From an uncultured Anaerolineae bacterium (GTDB lineage: Bacteria; Chloroflexota; Anaerolineae; Anaerolineales; Villigracilaceae), in NCBI GenBank assembly GCA_903908605.1, contig CAIVSQ010000405.1, forward strand, positions 1 through 32,745: a stretch of DNA of 32,745 bases, in the 5' to 3' direction. Below, piece by piece: positions 8,347-15,334 of the stretch. The translations under genes were made by a program, and so were the position numbers. Below the pieces are notes generated by a model, which searched no databases, was not told the DNA's origin, and worked only from the letters and a program-made list of their open reading frames with translations. The first letter of the stretch is position 1. Each line of letters starts with the position of its first letter.

Positions 8347-9146
8347 GCGATCCGTTCGGGACCATCGCCGAAGCTTTCTCTCGCACGGCTGAAAAATATG
8401 ACGCCTTCGCGCTGGATCATCCCAACCAGTCGCGCATGCGCAATCGCGTATACAAACACATTGAACACCACACCCCAGCCGGGTCACGCATCCTCGAATT
8501 AAACGCGGGCACAGGCACAGATGCAGCCGAACTGGCCAGGCGCGGTTACAGCGTACACGCCACTGATATTGCGCCCGGAATGTTGGCGCGGGCACGAGAG
8601 AAAGCGGCCCAAACTGAATTGCGCGGTCGCATGAGTGTGCAGGCATGCTCCTTTACAAACCTGGAACAGGTCGAAGGTGGGCCATATGATGCCATATTTT
8701 CGGACCTGGGCGGGCTGAACTGCATCCCGGATCTTTCACCCGTCATAGAGCAGCTGCCGCGCGTGCTGAAACCTGGCGGGCTGGTCACCTGGGTAATCAT
8801 GCCACCAGTATGCTTGTGGGAAATGGCCGAAATTTTTCGCGGTCACCCGCGCCTGGCTTTCCGGCGGTTTGCTCGGCATGGAACACGCACGCATCTTGAA
8901 GGGCTGTACTTCACCTGTTATTACTTTACCCCGCGCCAGGTGCAGAACTGGTTTGGCCCAAACTACGAGACACTTTCAGTAGAGGGTCTTTCGGTCTTTA
9001 CGCCAACAGCCGAAAGCAAGAATCTTGCCAAGCGCCACCAGGCTTTTTACAACAGCCTGGCCTGGCTGGATGACCGGCTGTGCACACGTGCCCCTTTCCG
9101 GTCCTGGGGCGATTTTTTCATTATCACTTTGCGACACCGGTTGTGA
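8343..9146 (+). CDS. Class I SAM-dependent methyltransferase
   Basis: A 267-residue cytosolic methyltransferase. Motif I is 'ILELNAGTGTDAAELARRG' (about 50-68), with the Gly-rich SAM loop; acidic motif II is 'VHATDIAPGMLARAREKA' (about 71-88), whose Asp would hold the ribose. A 'FSDLGGLN' segment (about 118-125) and 'LPRVLKPGGLVTWVI' match motifs III and IV. It overlaps the radical SAM gene by ATGA and the flippase by GTGA, so all three are probably made together. This suggests a modified lipid or glycan intermediate that is methylated and then exported. The acceptor atom cannot be told. Confidence 0.9.
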   Translation: MSDPFGTIAEAFSRTAEKYDAFALDHPNQSRMRNRVYKHIEHHTPAGSRILELNAGTGTDAAELARRGYSVHATDIAPGMLARAREKAAQTELRGRMSVQACSFTNLEQVEGGPYDAIFSDLGGLNCIPDLSPVIEQLPRVLKPGGLVTWVIMPPVCLWEMAEIFRGHPRLAFRRFARHGTRTHLEGLYFTCYYFTPRQVQNWFGPNYETLSVEGLSVFTPTAESKNLAKRHQAFYNSLAWLDDRLCTRAPFRSWGDFFIITLRHRL

Positions 9147-10372
9147 AAAACCTGGCCCGTCATTCACTGTGGTTATTGGGCTCCCGCCTGGCCGCCCAGG
9201 CAGGCATGGCCGTCTTCAGCATCCTGGTGGCGCGCAAATTGGGCAGCGCTGCTTTTGGCGAGTATGCACTGATCGCTGCTCTGCTGGTCATCGGCAATCT
9301 GCTGAGCACCTTCGGCACCGATATGCACCTGGTTCGCGAAATCGCCGCCCATGGGGACCTGCGCCCGCTCTTACCTGCGCTGATTGTGCAGCTTGGGCTG
9401 GCGGCCATGTTGGCGATGGCTGTTTTTACGTTGGCTCCACATTTATCGGCCCAAGGCTCAACCGCCCTGCGCATATATAGTTTTTCGCTCTTCCCTTTGG
9501 CGTTTTTTACCGTCTTTAGCACCGCTTTACGTGGCAAGCAACAAATGAGCGCTATTGCCCTGCTCAACTTGTTACTTGCTATTATGCAGGTTTCGGCCGC
9601 AGTGGGTCTGTACTGGATGAATGGCAACCTGGTCAGCCTGGCCTGGTGTTTGCTGGCCATCCAGGTCATGACAGCCATCACGGCCGGGGTCATCTGCCTG
9701 CAAGTGATCCCTGGCTTCATGGAACCCTGGCGGCAAATCCAGCCAACCGCCATTCGTAGCCTGATTGCAGCCTGTGCTCCCATGGCCTACCTTTCCATCA
9801 CCATTGTTTTTTACCAACGACTTGCCCAGGTTTTGTTACCCTTCCTGGCGGGCGCAACCCCGGCCGGGCACTTTTCGGTGGCAGCCCGCCTGCTGGAAGT
9901 GGCTAAAATAGGACATGTCGCCGTTTTTACTGCTATTTACCCGATGCTCTCCAAAAAAACCAGCGACGGTCCTGCAGTGCTACCCTGGGGAATGCTGCTC
10001 GGGGCGACCGCCCTGGGTGCGGTGACGCTAACTTTGCTGGCAAACCCGCTCATTTCATGGTTATTTGGCAGCGAATACCTGCCGGCTGTCCCAGTTCTGC
10101 GCATACTGGTTTGGAGCCTGCTGCCTTATACGGTCAGCAACCTTGGTTCCCTGGCTTTACTGGCAGAAAAACAGGAGAGCGCCGTTGCGCGGACTGCCAG
10201 CCTTAGCCTGCTAGTACTGGCCGGGCTGTTGTGCTGGTGGGGCTGGCTGTCCGGTCCCCAAGGCGCAGCGTGGGCTATTTTGACTGCTGAGAGCTTGCAA
10301 TGCATGCTACTTTTGAACAAATTTAATCATTTACGCAACAGGCAGGCTCTGGCTGCCGGGAGGTCCTGGTGA
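9143..10372 (+). CDS. Wzx-like polysaccharide/lipid flippase (MOP superfamily)
   Basis: About 409 residues with roughly 12 hydrophobic helices. The N-terminus 'SLWLLGSRLAAQAGMAVFSI' followed by 'ARKLGSAAFGEYAL' is typical of Wzx/RfbX flippases that move lipid-linked oligosaccharides across the inner membrane. I place the start at GTG 9143 because it overlaps the methyltransferase stop as GTGA, matching the other junctions in the operon, and begins at the family's usual N-terminus. An in-frame ATG at 9080 would add 21 residues inside the methyltransferase. Together with the divergent O-antigen-ligase-like gene it supports a surface-glycan locus spanning both strands. Confidence 0.87.
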   Translation: MKNLARHSLWLLGSRLAAQAGMAVFSILVARKLGSAAFGEYALIAALLVIGNLLSTFGTDMHLVREIAAHGDLRPLLPALIVQLGLAAMLAMAVFTLAPHLSAQGSTALRIYSFSLFPLAFFTVFSTALRGKQQMSAIALLNLLLAIMQVSAAVGLYWMNGNLVSLAWCLLAIQVMTAITAGVICLQVIPGFMEPWRQIQPTAIRSLIAACAPMAYLSITIVFYQRLAQVLLPFLAGATPAGHFSVAARLLEVAKIGHVAVFTAIYPMLSKKTSDGPAVLPWGMLLGATALGAVTLTLLANPLISWLFGSEYLPAVPVLRILVWSLLPYTVSNLGSLALLAEKQESAVARTASLSLLVLAGLLCWWGWLSGPQGAAWAILTAESLQCMLLLNKFNHLRNRQALAAGRSW

Positions 10373-11145
10373 ATTTCCCCGTTTACCCTGAAAAACATAC
10401 CCTCACAGCGCTGTATGGTGCTGCGGATATTGTCCGCTACCGCAAACAGATCGGGCGAATGCCCAAGCTGCCAAACCCGGATGGAATTTTGTTCTGCCTG
10501 GAGCGTGGCCTGCCATGGCGGCTGCGCTGGCGCATCCCTGTCGAACGAGTCGGTGGGATGAACGGCGACTTGTTTGCGTTGAAGAAACCCAAGGGCCGGG
10601 TTGGCATCATGACGGGCTTCGGCGGCGGCTCACCCATGACAGTGGAGCTGGCAGAAGAATTCGCAGCCATGGGCGTCAAACGCATGATTCTATTGACCTG
10701 GGGCGGGCTGCTGCAACCGGGCATGCAGGCCGGCGATGTGGTCATCATCGACCGCGCCATCCGCGATGAGGGCACTTCCTATCATTACCTTCCCCCTGAC
10801 AAATACGTGCATGCCAGCCCACGCCTGGCCAATGCCCTTGAGGCCGCCATACACGCCCGCGGTGGCACTTGTACGCGCGGAACCACCTGGACCACAGACG
10901 CCCCTTACCGTGAAACCCCAGAGGAAATCCGTCAGTACCAAAGCGAGGGTGTCAAAACAGTCGAAATGGAATCTGCCGGTTTGTTCACCATTGGGCAAGT
11001 ACGCGGGCTGGAAACCGTCTCGGTGGTGGTTGGGATGGACAGCCTGGCTGAATTTCGCTGGCAGGTACCCGACCGACTGGATGGCATCCTCAAATCGTTG
11101 GAACTGGTGTACGCGGCCGCACTGGATGTGCTGAAAGAAGCGTAA
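10369..11145 (+). CDS. Nucleoside phosphorylase-like protein (PNP/UDP family)
   Basis: A 258-residue protein of the nucleoside phosphorylase/MTAN superfamily. Visible features are the Gly-rich phosphate loop 'GFGGGSPM' (83-90), 'MILLTWGGLLQPGMQAGDVV' (106-125) corresponding to the GT-x-GGL strand, and 'VEMESAG' (198-204), whose Glu201 would bind the ribose hydroxyls. The last positions of a uridine phosphorylase active site cannot be assigned. It starts with GTG overlapping the flippase stop (GTGA), so it closes the operon. It may recycle nucleoside or thio-nucleoside by-products of SAM or nucleotide chemistry in the cluster. That link is inferred from position only. Confidence 0.85.
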   Translation: MNFPVYPEKHTLTALYGAADIVRYRKQIGRMPKLPNPDGILFCLERGLPWRLRWRIPVERVGGMNGDLFALKKPKGRVGIMTGFGGGSPMTVELAEEFAAMGVKRMILLTWGGLLQPGMQAGDVVIIDRAIRDEGTSYHYLPPDKYVHASPRLANALEAAIHARGGTCTRGTTWTTDAPYRETPEEIRQYQSEGVKTVEMESAGLFTIGQVRGLETVSVVVGMDSLAEFRWQVPDRLDGILKSLELVYAAALDVLKEA

Positions 11146-11180
11146 TCAATAGCCAGGCGGACTGAACCTCAATATCAAAT

Positions 11181-11222
11181 AAAACGTGCTAGTGACAGAG
11201 GAAGCAGCCACTAACACGTTTT
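11181..11222. terminator. Bidirectional intrinsic terminator between convergent operons
   Basis: AAAACGTG at 11181-11188 pairs with CACGTTTT at 11215-11222. After one mismatch, TAGTG at 11190-11194 pairs with CACTA at 11209-11213, leaving a 14-nt loop. The A and T tracts on both flanks suit termination from either side, as expected between the phosphorylase and anti-sigma genes. Confidence 0.75.
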
Positions 11223-11246
11223 GTGATTAATCCTTTTAGTTCGTGG

Positions 11247-11978
11247 TTAAAAATCCACCTTAAAAACCCGCGCCCCGGTTGGCTGAGGACTGCCACCGGC
11301 AGGTTCCACGGTTACACCCAGTCCAACATACTTCGCCAGGCTGCCCGTCACCTGTACTTCGATGGAAGTGAAAGCAGAGCCAGCGTTGGCCGCGAATACT
11401 CCCGCGCTGGTACGGCCACCCTGTGGATCGATCAGCCATATCTGGTAACTCTGTTCACTGGGAAGAGCCGGCAAATCCCATGCCAGGATGACTGCAGCGC
11501 TGCGTTCCTTGTCCAGCAAGATCGTTCCGGCCAGGCCATCGGCGTGAATGGGAACAGTTTTTGTTTCAGGGTAAGCCAACATGGCCAACGCCACGCGATC
11601 TGTTTCCAGTTGGCGCGATTGCTTTGCCTGGATACTTCGCAAGTTTTGGAACTGAAAAAAAGAAGAAATGTTTAACAATAACAACAGAAAAATTAACGCT
11701 GCCATCCCTACCTGTGGAAGTGACCAACTCCACCAGGCCTGTTTCGTAACCAGGTTGGCTGGCAGGCGGTTTTGCAATTGCCTACGCAAAGAAAGAGGTG
11801 GCCGCACAGGCGGGATTGCCTTCAACAAGGTTTCGCTTACCGCGCGAAAAGAAGCCAGTTCTGCCTGGCAGGTCGGGCAGCCAGGCATATGAGCTTCCAG
11901 CGCGATCCTAGAGTCACGATCCAGAGCGCCAATCGCATATGCGGGGATATCATCAATGTAGGGATGTTCAATAGACAT
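11247..11978 (-). CDS. Transmembrane anti-sigma factor, zinc-finger/RskA-like
   Basis: About 243 residues. The cytoplasmic N-terminus has an anti-sigma zinc-binding pattern, His30-x3-Cys34-x2-Cys37 in 'EAHMPGCPTCQAEL'. A single membrane helix lies at about 89-108 ('GMAALIFLLLLLNI'). The outer part (about 115-243) resembles the RskA/anti-sigma-K C-terminal domain, with 'YQIWLIDPQGGRTSAGVF'. It should hold the sigma factor encoded just upstream and release it on an extracytoplasmic signal, probably through regulated proteolysis. I start at ATG 11978, preceded by GAGAG; an upstream TTG at 11990 is less likely. The gene follows the sigma gene by 38 bp on the same strand. Confidence 0.88.
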   Translation of the reverse strand: MSIEHPYIDDIPAYAIGALDRDSRIALEAHMPGCPTCQAELASFRAVSETLLKAIPPVRPPLSLRRQLQNRLPANLVTKQAWWSWSLPQVGMAALIFLLLLLNISSFFQFQNLRSIQAKQSRQLETDRVALAMLAYPETKTVPIHADGLAGTILLDKERSAAVILAWDLPALPSEQSYQIWLIDPQGGRTSAGVFAANAGSAFTSIEVQVTGSLAKYVGLGVTVEPAGGSPQPTGARVFKVDF

Positions 11979-12016
11979 TTTGTCTCTCAACCATTAATAC
12001 GTTATTAAATCGGTTT

Positions 12017-12559
12017 TTAGATTTCGCTTTCAATCCAAATCTTACGCAGGTGTTCCATTGCTGCACGAAGACGGGTTTTAACCGTGCCCAATGGCCAACC
12101 AAGGATTTCGGCGATTTCGCTCTGGCTCATGCCCTGGTAATAAGCCAATTCAAGCACCTGGCGTTGATCGGTGGGCAGGGCCTGGACAGCCAGGTGCATG
12201 CTGCGCCAGCGGGATTCTTCCGAAGAAGTTCCACTGGCGGGGATGTCCCGCCAGAGATCTTCGGGATCACTACCATCTGACAAGGTCGGCCGGCGGTCTT
12301 CAAGACGTAATCGGTCCAGCGCAGTGCGTCGCGTGATGGTCAGCAGCCAGGTCACCAACGAGCCGCGCTCTGCCAGGAATTGTCCGGCATGCTTCCACAG
12401 TTTTAAAAATGCATCCTGGGTGGCCTCTTCGGCCAGCATGGGTTCATGTAAGACGCGCAAAGCAAGAGTATAGACCCGGCCAGCATGGCGATCATACAAT
12501 GCCAGGAATGCGCGCTGGTCTCCTTTAACGACCTGCTTTAATAATTCAGTATCTTCCAT
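12017..12559 (-). CDS. ECF-type RNA polymerase sigma factor (sigma-70 family)
   Basis: About 180 residues with the two ECF regions. Region 2 (about 20-85) includes 'FLALYDRHAGRVYTLALRVL' and 'AEEATQDAFLKLWKHAGQF', the -10-binding helices. Region 4 (about 125-175) has 'LPTDQRQVLELAYYQGMSQS' and the helix-turn-helix 'EIAEILGWPLGTVKTRLRAA' that reads the -35. Two starts are close: GAGG is only 1 nt from the ATG at 12568 but 10 nt from the ATG at 12559, so I prefer 12559. The downstream anti-sigma gene makes a classical sigma/anti-sigma pair. The divergent secreted protein at 12732 is a candidate target. Confidence 0.93.
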   Translation of the reverse strand: MEDTELLKQVVKGDQRAFLALYDRHAGRVYTLALRVLHEPMLAEEATQDAFLKLWKHAGQFLAERGSLVTWLLTITRRTALDRLRLEDRRPTLSDGSDPEDLWRDIPASGTSSEESRWRSMHLAVQALPTDQRQVLELAYYQGMSQSEIAEILGWPLGTVKTRLRAAMEHLRKIWIESEI

Positions 12560-12718
12560 GTCGGCCATACCTCAATTGTACCGAATAAATTCGATCAGGA
12601 TATGAATTAGCCCTATTCGAAAACCAATTTGGATAATTTAGACCTTCTTTGAAATCCAATTTCGCATCGAGTGACGTACTAATAAATGCAACCCACTTTA
12701 CCGGTTATCAAATCATAC

Positions 12719-12724
12719 AAGGAG
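12719..12724 (+). promoter_or_regulatory. Ribosome binding site of the secreted-protein gene
   Basis: AAGGAG, 7 nt before the ATG at 12732, near-consensus. The 163 bp between the sigma start and this gene hold the two divergent promoters, but no -35/-10 pair could be assigned with confidence. Confidence 0.7.
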
Positions 12725-12731
12725 AAAGACA

Positions 12732-13244
12732 ATGAAAAAAATAGTTATCGTCACCCTCGCACTGGCTTTGCTCATCAGCACCTTTTTCGCTTCTGGCGCA
12801 ATTTCACGAGCTTCGGCCCGTAGCACGACCGTACTCGAATTCAGCAGCCTGGCTGGTGTTCCTCGCCCTTATACTGGTGCTACGAACGCCATCCGTGGCG
12901 TGCCAGGCGGCGGACGCCCGTGGGTAATTAGCTACGCACAGGGCGAATTGAAGTCAAATGGCAAAATCGAATTGATCGTCCGCGGCCTGGTAATTGACCC
13001 AAGCGAACCAATTGCAGCTGCCGGCACCAACCCGAGCAGCAGCTTCAAGATTGTGGTAAGCTGCCTGAGCAAGGATGCCACTGGCGCAGCAACCACTGTC
13101 AATGTCTCCAGCCCGCTTTTCCCGGCCGACACGATGGGCAATGCAATGGTTGAGACCATGGTTGACCTGCCCTCGCCCTGCATCGCGCCCATTCTTTTCG
13201 TAACCAACCCGACAGGATCCTGGTTCGCGGCCACGGGCAACTAA
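12732..13244 (+). CDS. Secreted hypothetical protein
   Basis: A 170-residue protein of no family I recognise. It has a clear Sec signal peptide: 'MKKIVIV' basic start, hydrophobic 'LALALLISTFFASG' core, and a probable cleavage near 'ASA-RS' at about residue 29-30. There is no lipobox Cys, so it should be released or loosely wall-held. The mature part (about 140 residues) is rich in Ser, Thr, Pro and Gly and looks beta-rich, with two Cys (in 'VVSCLSK' and 'LPSPCIAP') that could form a disulfide. It lies divergent from the ECF sigma/anti-sigma pair, has a good ribosome binding site and ends in a strong terminator, so it is a single-gene unit. Regulation by the sigma factor is plausible but unproven. 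Confidence 0.8.
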   Translation: MKKIVIVTLALALLISTFFASGAISRASARSTTVLEFSSLAGVPRPYTGATNAIRGVPGGGRPWVISYAQGELKSNGKIELIVRGLVIDPSEPIAAAGTNPSSSFKIVVSCLSKDATGAATTVNVSSPLFPADTMGNAMVETMVDLPSPCIAPILFVTNPTGSWFAATGN

Positions 13245-13265
13245 CAATACCATCCATTTCACTGG

Positions 13266-13302
13266 CGCCATCTTGGTAACCCAAGGTGGCGTTTTATTTT
13301 TT
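13266..13302 (+). terminator. Intrinsic terminator after the secreted protein
   Basis: An 11-bp stem (CGCCATCTTGG against CCAAGGTGGCG, one G-U pair) with a TAAC loop, followed by TTTTATTTTTT. Strong rho-independent form, 21 bp after the stop codon. Confidence 0.9.
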
Positions 13303-13358
13303 CCAGGGGTTGAATTAATATTGTGGGCACAGATCAGGGTTGTGTTGTAAAATCTAGC

Positions 13359-13428
13359 TCATGCTTATCTTTGTCCTTGGGTATAGAAGCATGACATCAA
13401 GTTTGAGAAGATGATGTCTGTTTTTTTT
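13359..13428 (+). promoter_or_regulatory. Possible attenuator-type leader of the aldehyde dehydrogenase unit
   Basis: Two hairpins share a boundary. Hairpin 1 pairs TCATGCTT (13359-13366) with AAGCATGA (13387-13394), a perfect 8-bp stem. Hairpin 2 pairs GACATCA (13393-13399) with TGATGTC (13412-13418), a perfect 7-bp stem, followed by TG and eight T (13421-13428). They overlap by two bases, so both full stems cannot form together. A 17-codon reading frame, ATG at 13361 to TGA at 13412-13414, runs through hairpin 1 and stops inside hairpin 2, but has no visible ribosome binding site. The upstream gene already has its own terminator, so this second one may control the genes below. Confidence 0.5.
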
Positions 13429-13447
13429 CCTTTGGAGGTTACGGTGA

Positions 13448-13567
13448 ATGTCAAGCGCTCCGAGCCAGGTAATCAATGAAAGTGCAAAACAAGGGACATC
13501 GATTGAACGATTTCAACAAGATGAATTCTCTTTTTCTAATCATCCCATTCGCTGGAGCATGCCATGA
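13448..13567 (+). CDS. Small ORF (39 codons), coupled to the aldehyde dehydrogenase gene
   Basis: An ATG at 13448 preceded by GGAGG at 13434-13438 (9-nt spacing) opens a 39-residue frame that ends in a TGA at 13565-13567, overlapping the dehydrogenase ATG (ATGA) by 4 bp. The peptide starts 'MSSAPSQVINESAKQG' and ends 'NHPIRWSMP'. It is hydrophilic, with no membrane segment or signal, and I do not recognise it. The strong ribosome binding site and the exact stop/start overlap argue that it is translated. It may be a small protein or serve to load ribosomes onto the downstream gene, whose own GGAG lies inside this ORF's end. Confidence 0.55.
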   Translation: MSSAPSQVINESAKQGTSIERFQQDEFSFSNHPIRWSMP

Positions 13568-15087
13568 ATAGCCTTCTTGAAAAACTAAATATCCAACCCA
13601 TAAATGCTGGTGCCTGCACTGGTCCGGGTGGCTGGCTGATGGATAGCAAAGGCAAGGAACTTGTCTCTTATAACCCATCCAGCGGCGAACCACTGGCTAC
13701 TGTCATCCAGGCCAGTGCTCAAATCTACGAACAAGTGGCAACCAGTGCTCAGCAGTCATTTTTATCCTGGCGATTGAGCCCAGCTCCCAAGCGCGGCGAG
13801 GTTGTGCGCGACCTTGCCAATGCACTGCGGGAATACAAAGAACCGCTTGGCGACCTGGTCAGCCTGGAAATGGGGAAAATCCGTGCCGAAGGACATGGCG
13901 AAGTACAGGAAATGATCGACATCTGTGATTTCGCTGTGGGGCAGTCACGCATGCTATACGGCCTGAGTATGCACTCTGAACGGCCGTCACACCGCATGAT
14001 GGAACAGTGGCATCCGCTCGGTGTCGTTGGTTTGGTGACGGCGTTCAACTTTCCGGTGGCTGTCTGGTCATGGAACTCGGCCCTGGCAGCCATCTGCGGG
14101 GATACCGTGCTTTGGAAACCCTCTTCGTACACCCCATTGACCGCCATCGCAGTAACCCACATCACCAACCGGGTGCTAGCAGATCATGGATTGAGTGGTA
14201 TTTTTAACCTGGCGATCGGCTCGGGCCGCGAGGTGGGCGAGCTGCTGCTCAATGACCGGCGCGTGCCGCTCATTTCGTTTACCGGCTCCACCCAGGTCGG
14301 CGTGCACGTTTCTGAAGCCGTCGCCCATCGATTTGGTCGTACCATCCTCGAGTTGGGCGGCAACAACGCCATCATCGTCTCAGAAAAAGCTGACCTTGAA
14401 ATGGCCACCCGGGCAATCTTGTTTGGGGCCGTTGGCACTGCCGGTCAGCGCTGTACCTCCACCCGGCGCATCATCGTTCATAAATCCATCTCCGCGGATC
14501 TCACTCAGCGGCTGGTGAAGGCTTACCAGCAAGTACGCATTGGCGACCCGCTCCAACCGGGCACGCTGATGGGTCCCCTTGTGGTGGCTTCATCAGTAGA
14601 GGAAATGATGGATGCCATCCGCCAGGCAGTTGCCGATGGCGGGCAGGTGGTAAGCGGTGGGCACATGCGCCCCGAGCTGGGGTCCAACTTTGTTGAACCG
14701 ACCATTATTCGAATGCCTGCCCAAACAGACATCGTAAAAACCGAGACATTTGCGCCGATCTTATATTTACTCGAATATGAAACAGTCGAGGAAGCGATCA
14801 ACATTCACAACGACGTTCCACAGGGACTTTCCAGCGCCATGTTCACCGATTCGCTGCGCGAAGCGGAAGCATTTCTTTCTGTAGCCGGCTCGGACTGCGG
14901 CATTGCGAACATCAACATCGGCACTTCCGGTGCGGAGATCGGTGGCGCTTTTGGCGGCGAAAAAGAAACCGGTGGCGGGCGCGAATCGGGCTCGGATGCC
15001 TGGAAGACCTATATGCGCCGGCAAACCAATACCATCAACTGGTCCAGCGACCTGCCCCTCGCCCAGGGAATCAAGTTTGGCGAATAA
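13564..15087 (+). CDS. Aldehyde dehydrogenase, ALDH7/antiquitin type (aminoadipate-semialdehyde or piperideine-6-carboxylate dehydrogenase)
   Basis: A 507-residue NAD(P)-dependent aldehyde dehydrogenase. Oxyanion Asn162 is in 'TAFNFPVAVWSWNSA', general base Glu263 in 'ILELGGNNA', and catalytic Cys297 in 'GTAGQRCTSTRR'. The C-terminal 'GGEKETGGGRESGSDAWKTY' and the N-terminal 'NAGACTGPGGW' are hallmarks of the ALDH7 group, which oxidises alpha-aminoadipate semialdehyde (in equilibrium with piperideine-6-carboxylate) in lysine breakdown. Length is normal. No other lysine-catabolism gene is adjacent, so a broader aldehyde role is possible. The start overlaps the small upstream ORF; a GGAG lies 6 nt before it. 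Expression may depend on the hairpin leader at 13359-13428. Confidence 0.93.
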   Translation: MNSLLEKLNIQPINAGACTGPGGWLMDSKGKELVSYNPSSGEPLATVIQASAQIYEQVATSAQQSFLSWRLSPAPKRGEVVRDLANALREYKEPLGDLVSLEMGKIRAEGHGEVQEMIDICDFAVGQSRMLYGLSMHSERPSHRMMEQWHPLGVVGLVTAFNFPVAVWSWNSALAAICGDTVLWKPSSYTPLTAIAVTHITNRVLADHGLSGIFNLAIGSGREVGELLLNDRRVPLISFTGSTQVGVHVSEAVAHRFGRTILELGGNNAIIVSEKADLEMATRAILFGAVGTAGQRCTSTRRIIVHKSISADLTQRLVKAYQQVRIGDPLQPGTLMGPLVVASSVEEMMDAIRQAVADGGQVVSGGHMRPELGSNFVEPTIIRMPAQTDIVKTETFAPILYLLEYETVEEAINIHNDVPQGLSSAMFTDSLREAEAFLSVAGSDCGIANINIGTSGAEIGGAFGGEKETGGGRESGSDAWKTYMRRQTNTINWSSDLPLAQGIKFGE

Positions 15088-15175
15088 TCCATCCTTATCC
15101 CACTCACCCTGACACTCAGCTGGCTATGCGAAATATCGCGTCCTCTGCCTATTGGACCCTGGAAAATAAAATATT

Positions 15176-15219
15176 ACCCCTCGCCTGATGTATGGATCAC
15201 CATAGATTAGACGAGGGGT
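15176..15219. terminator. Two-stage hairpin between convergent genes
   Basis: ACCCCTCG (15176-15183) pairs with CGAGGGGT (15212-15219). Inside, TATGG (15191-15195) pairs with CCATA (15200-15204) around an ATCA loop, leaving a 7/7 internal loop. It lies 88 bp after the aldehyde dehydrogenase, between it and the convergent PEP-utilising enzyme. There is no T tract, so it is an atypical terminator or an RNA-stabilising element. The rest of 15088-15334 shows nothing I can name. Confidence 0.4.
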
Positions 15220-15334
15220 TAGTTAATGTAACAAGGGTTCATTTCACACACGGTTGACGAAAGCTCAATTCAGAAGATTATCTACCTTCCACCGGCAATG
15301 GATGGCAGCATCTAGGTAGGAACCAATCATCGGC

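Noticed and set aside
9160-9783. 207-codon frame on the minus strand
   Set aside because: Antisense shadow of the flippase gene, without recognisable motifs.
15281-15334. CTACCT...AGGTAG inverted repeat as a terminator of the phosphotransferase gene
   Set aside because: Only a 6-bp stem around a loop of nearly 30 nt and no T tract on either strand.
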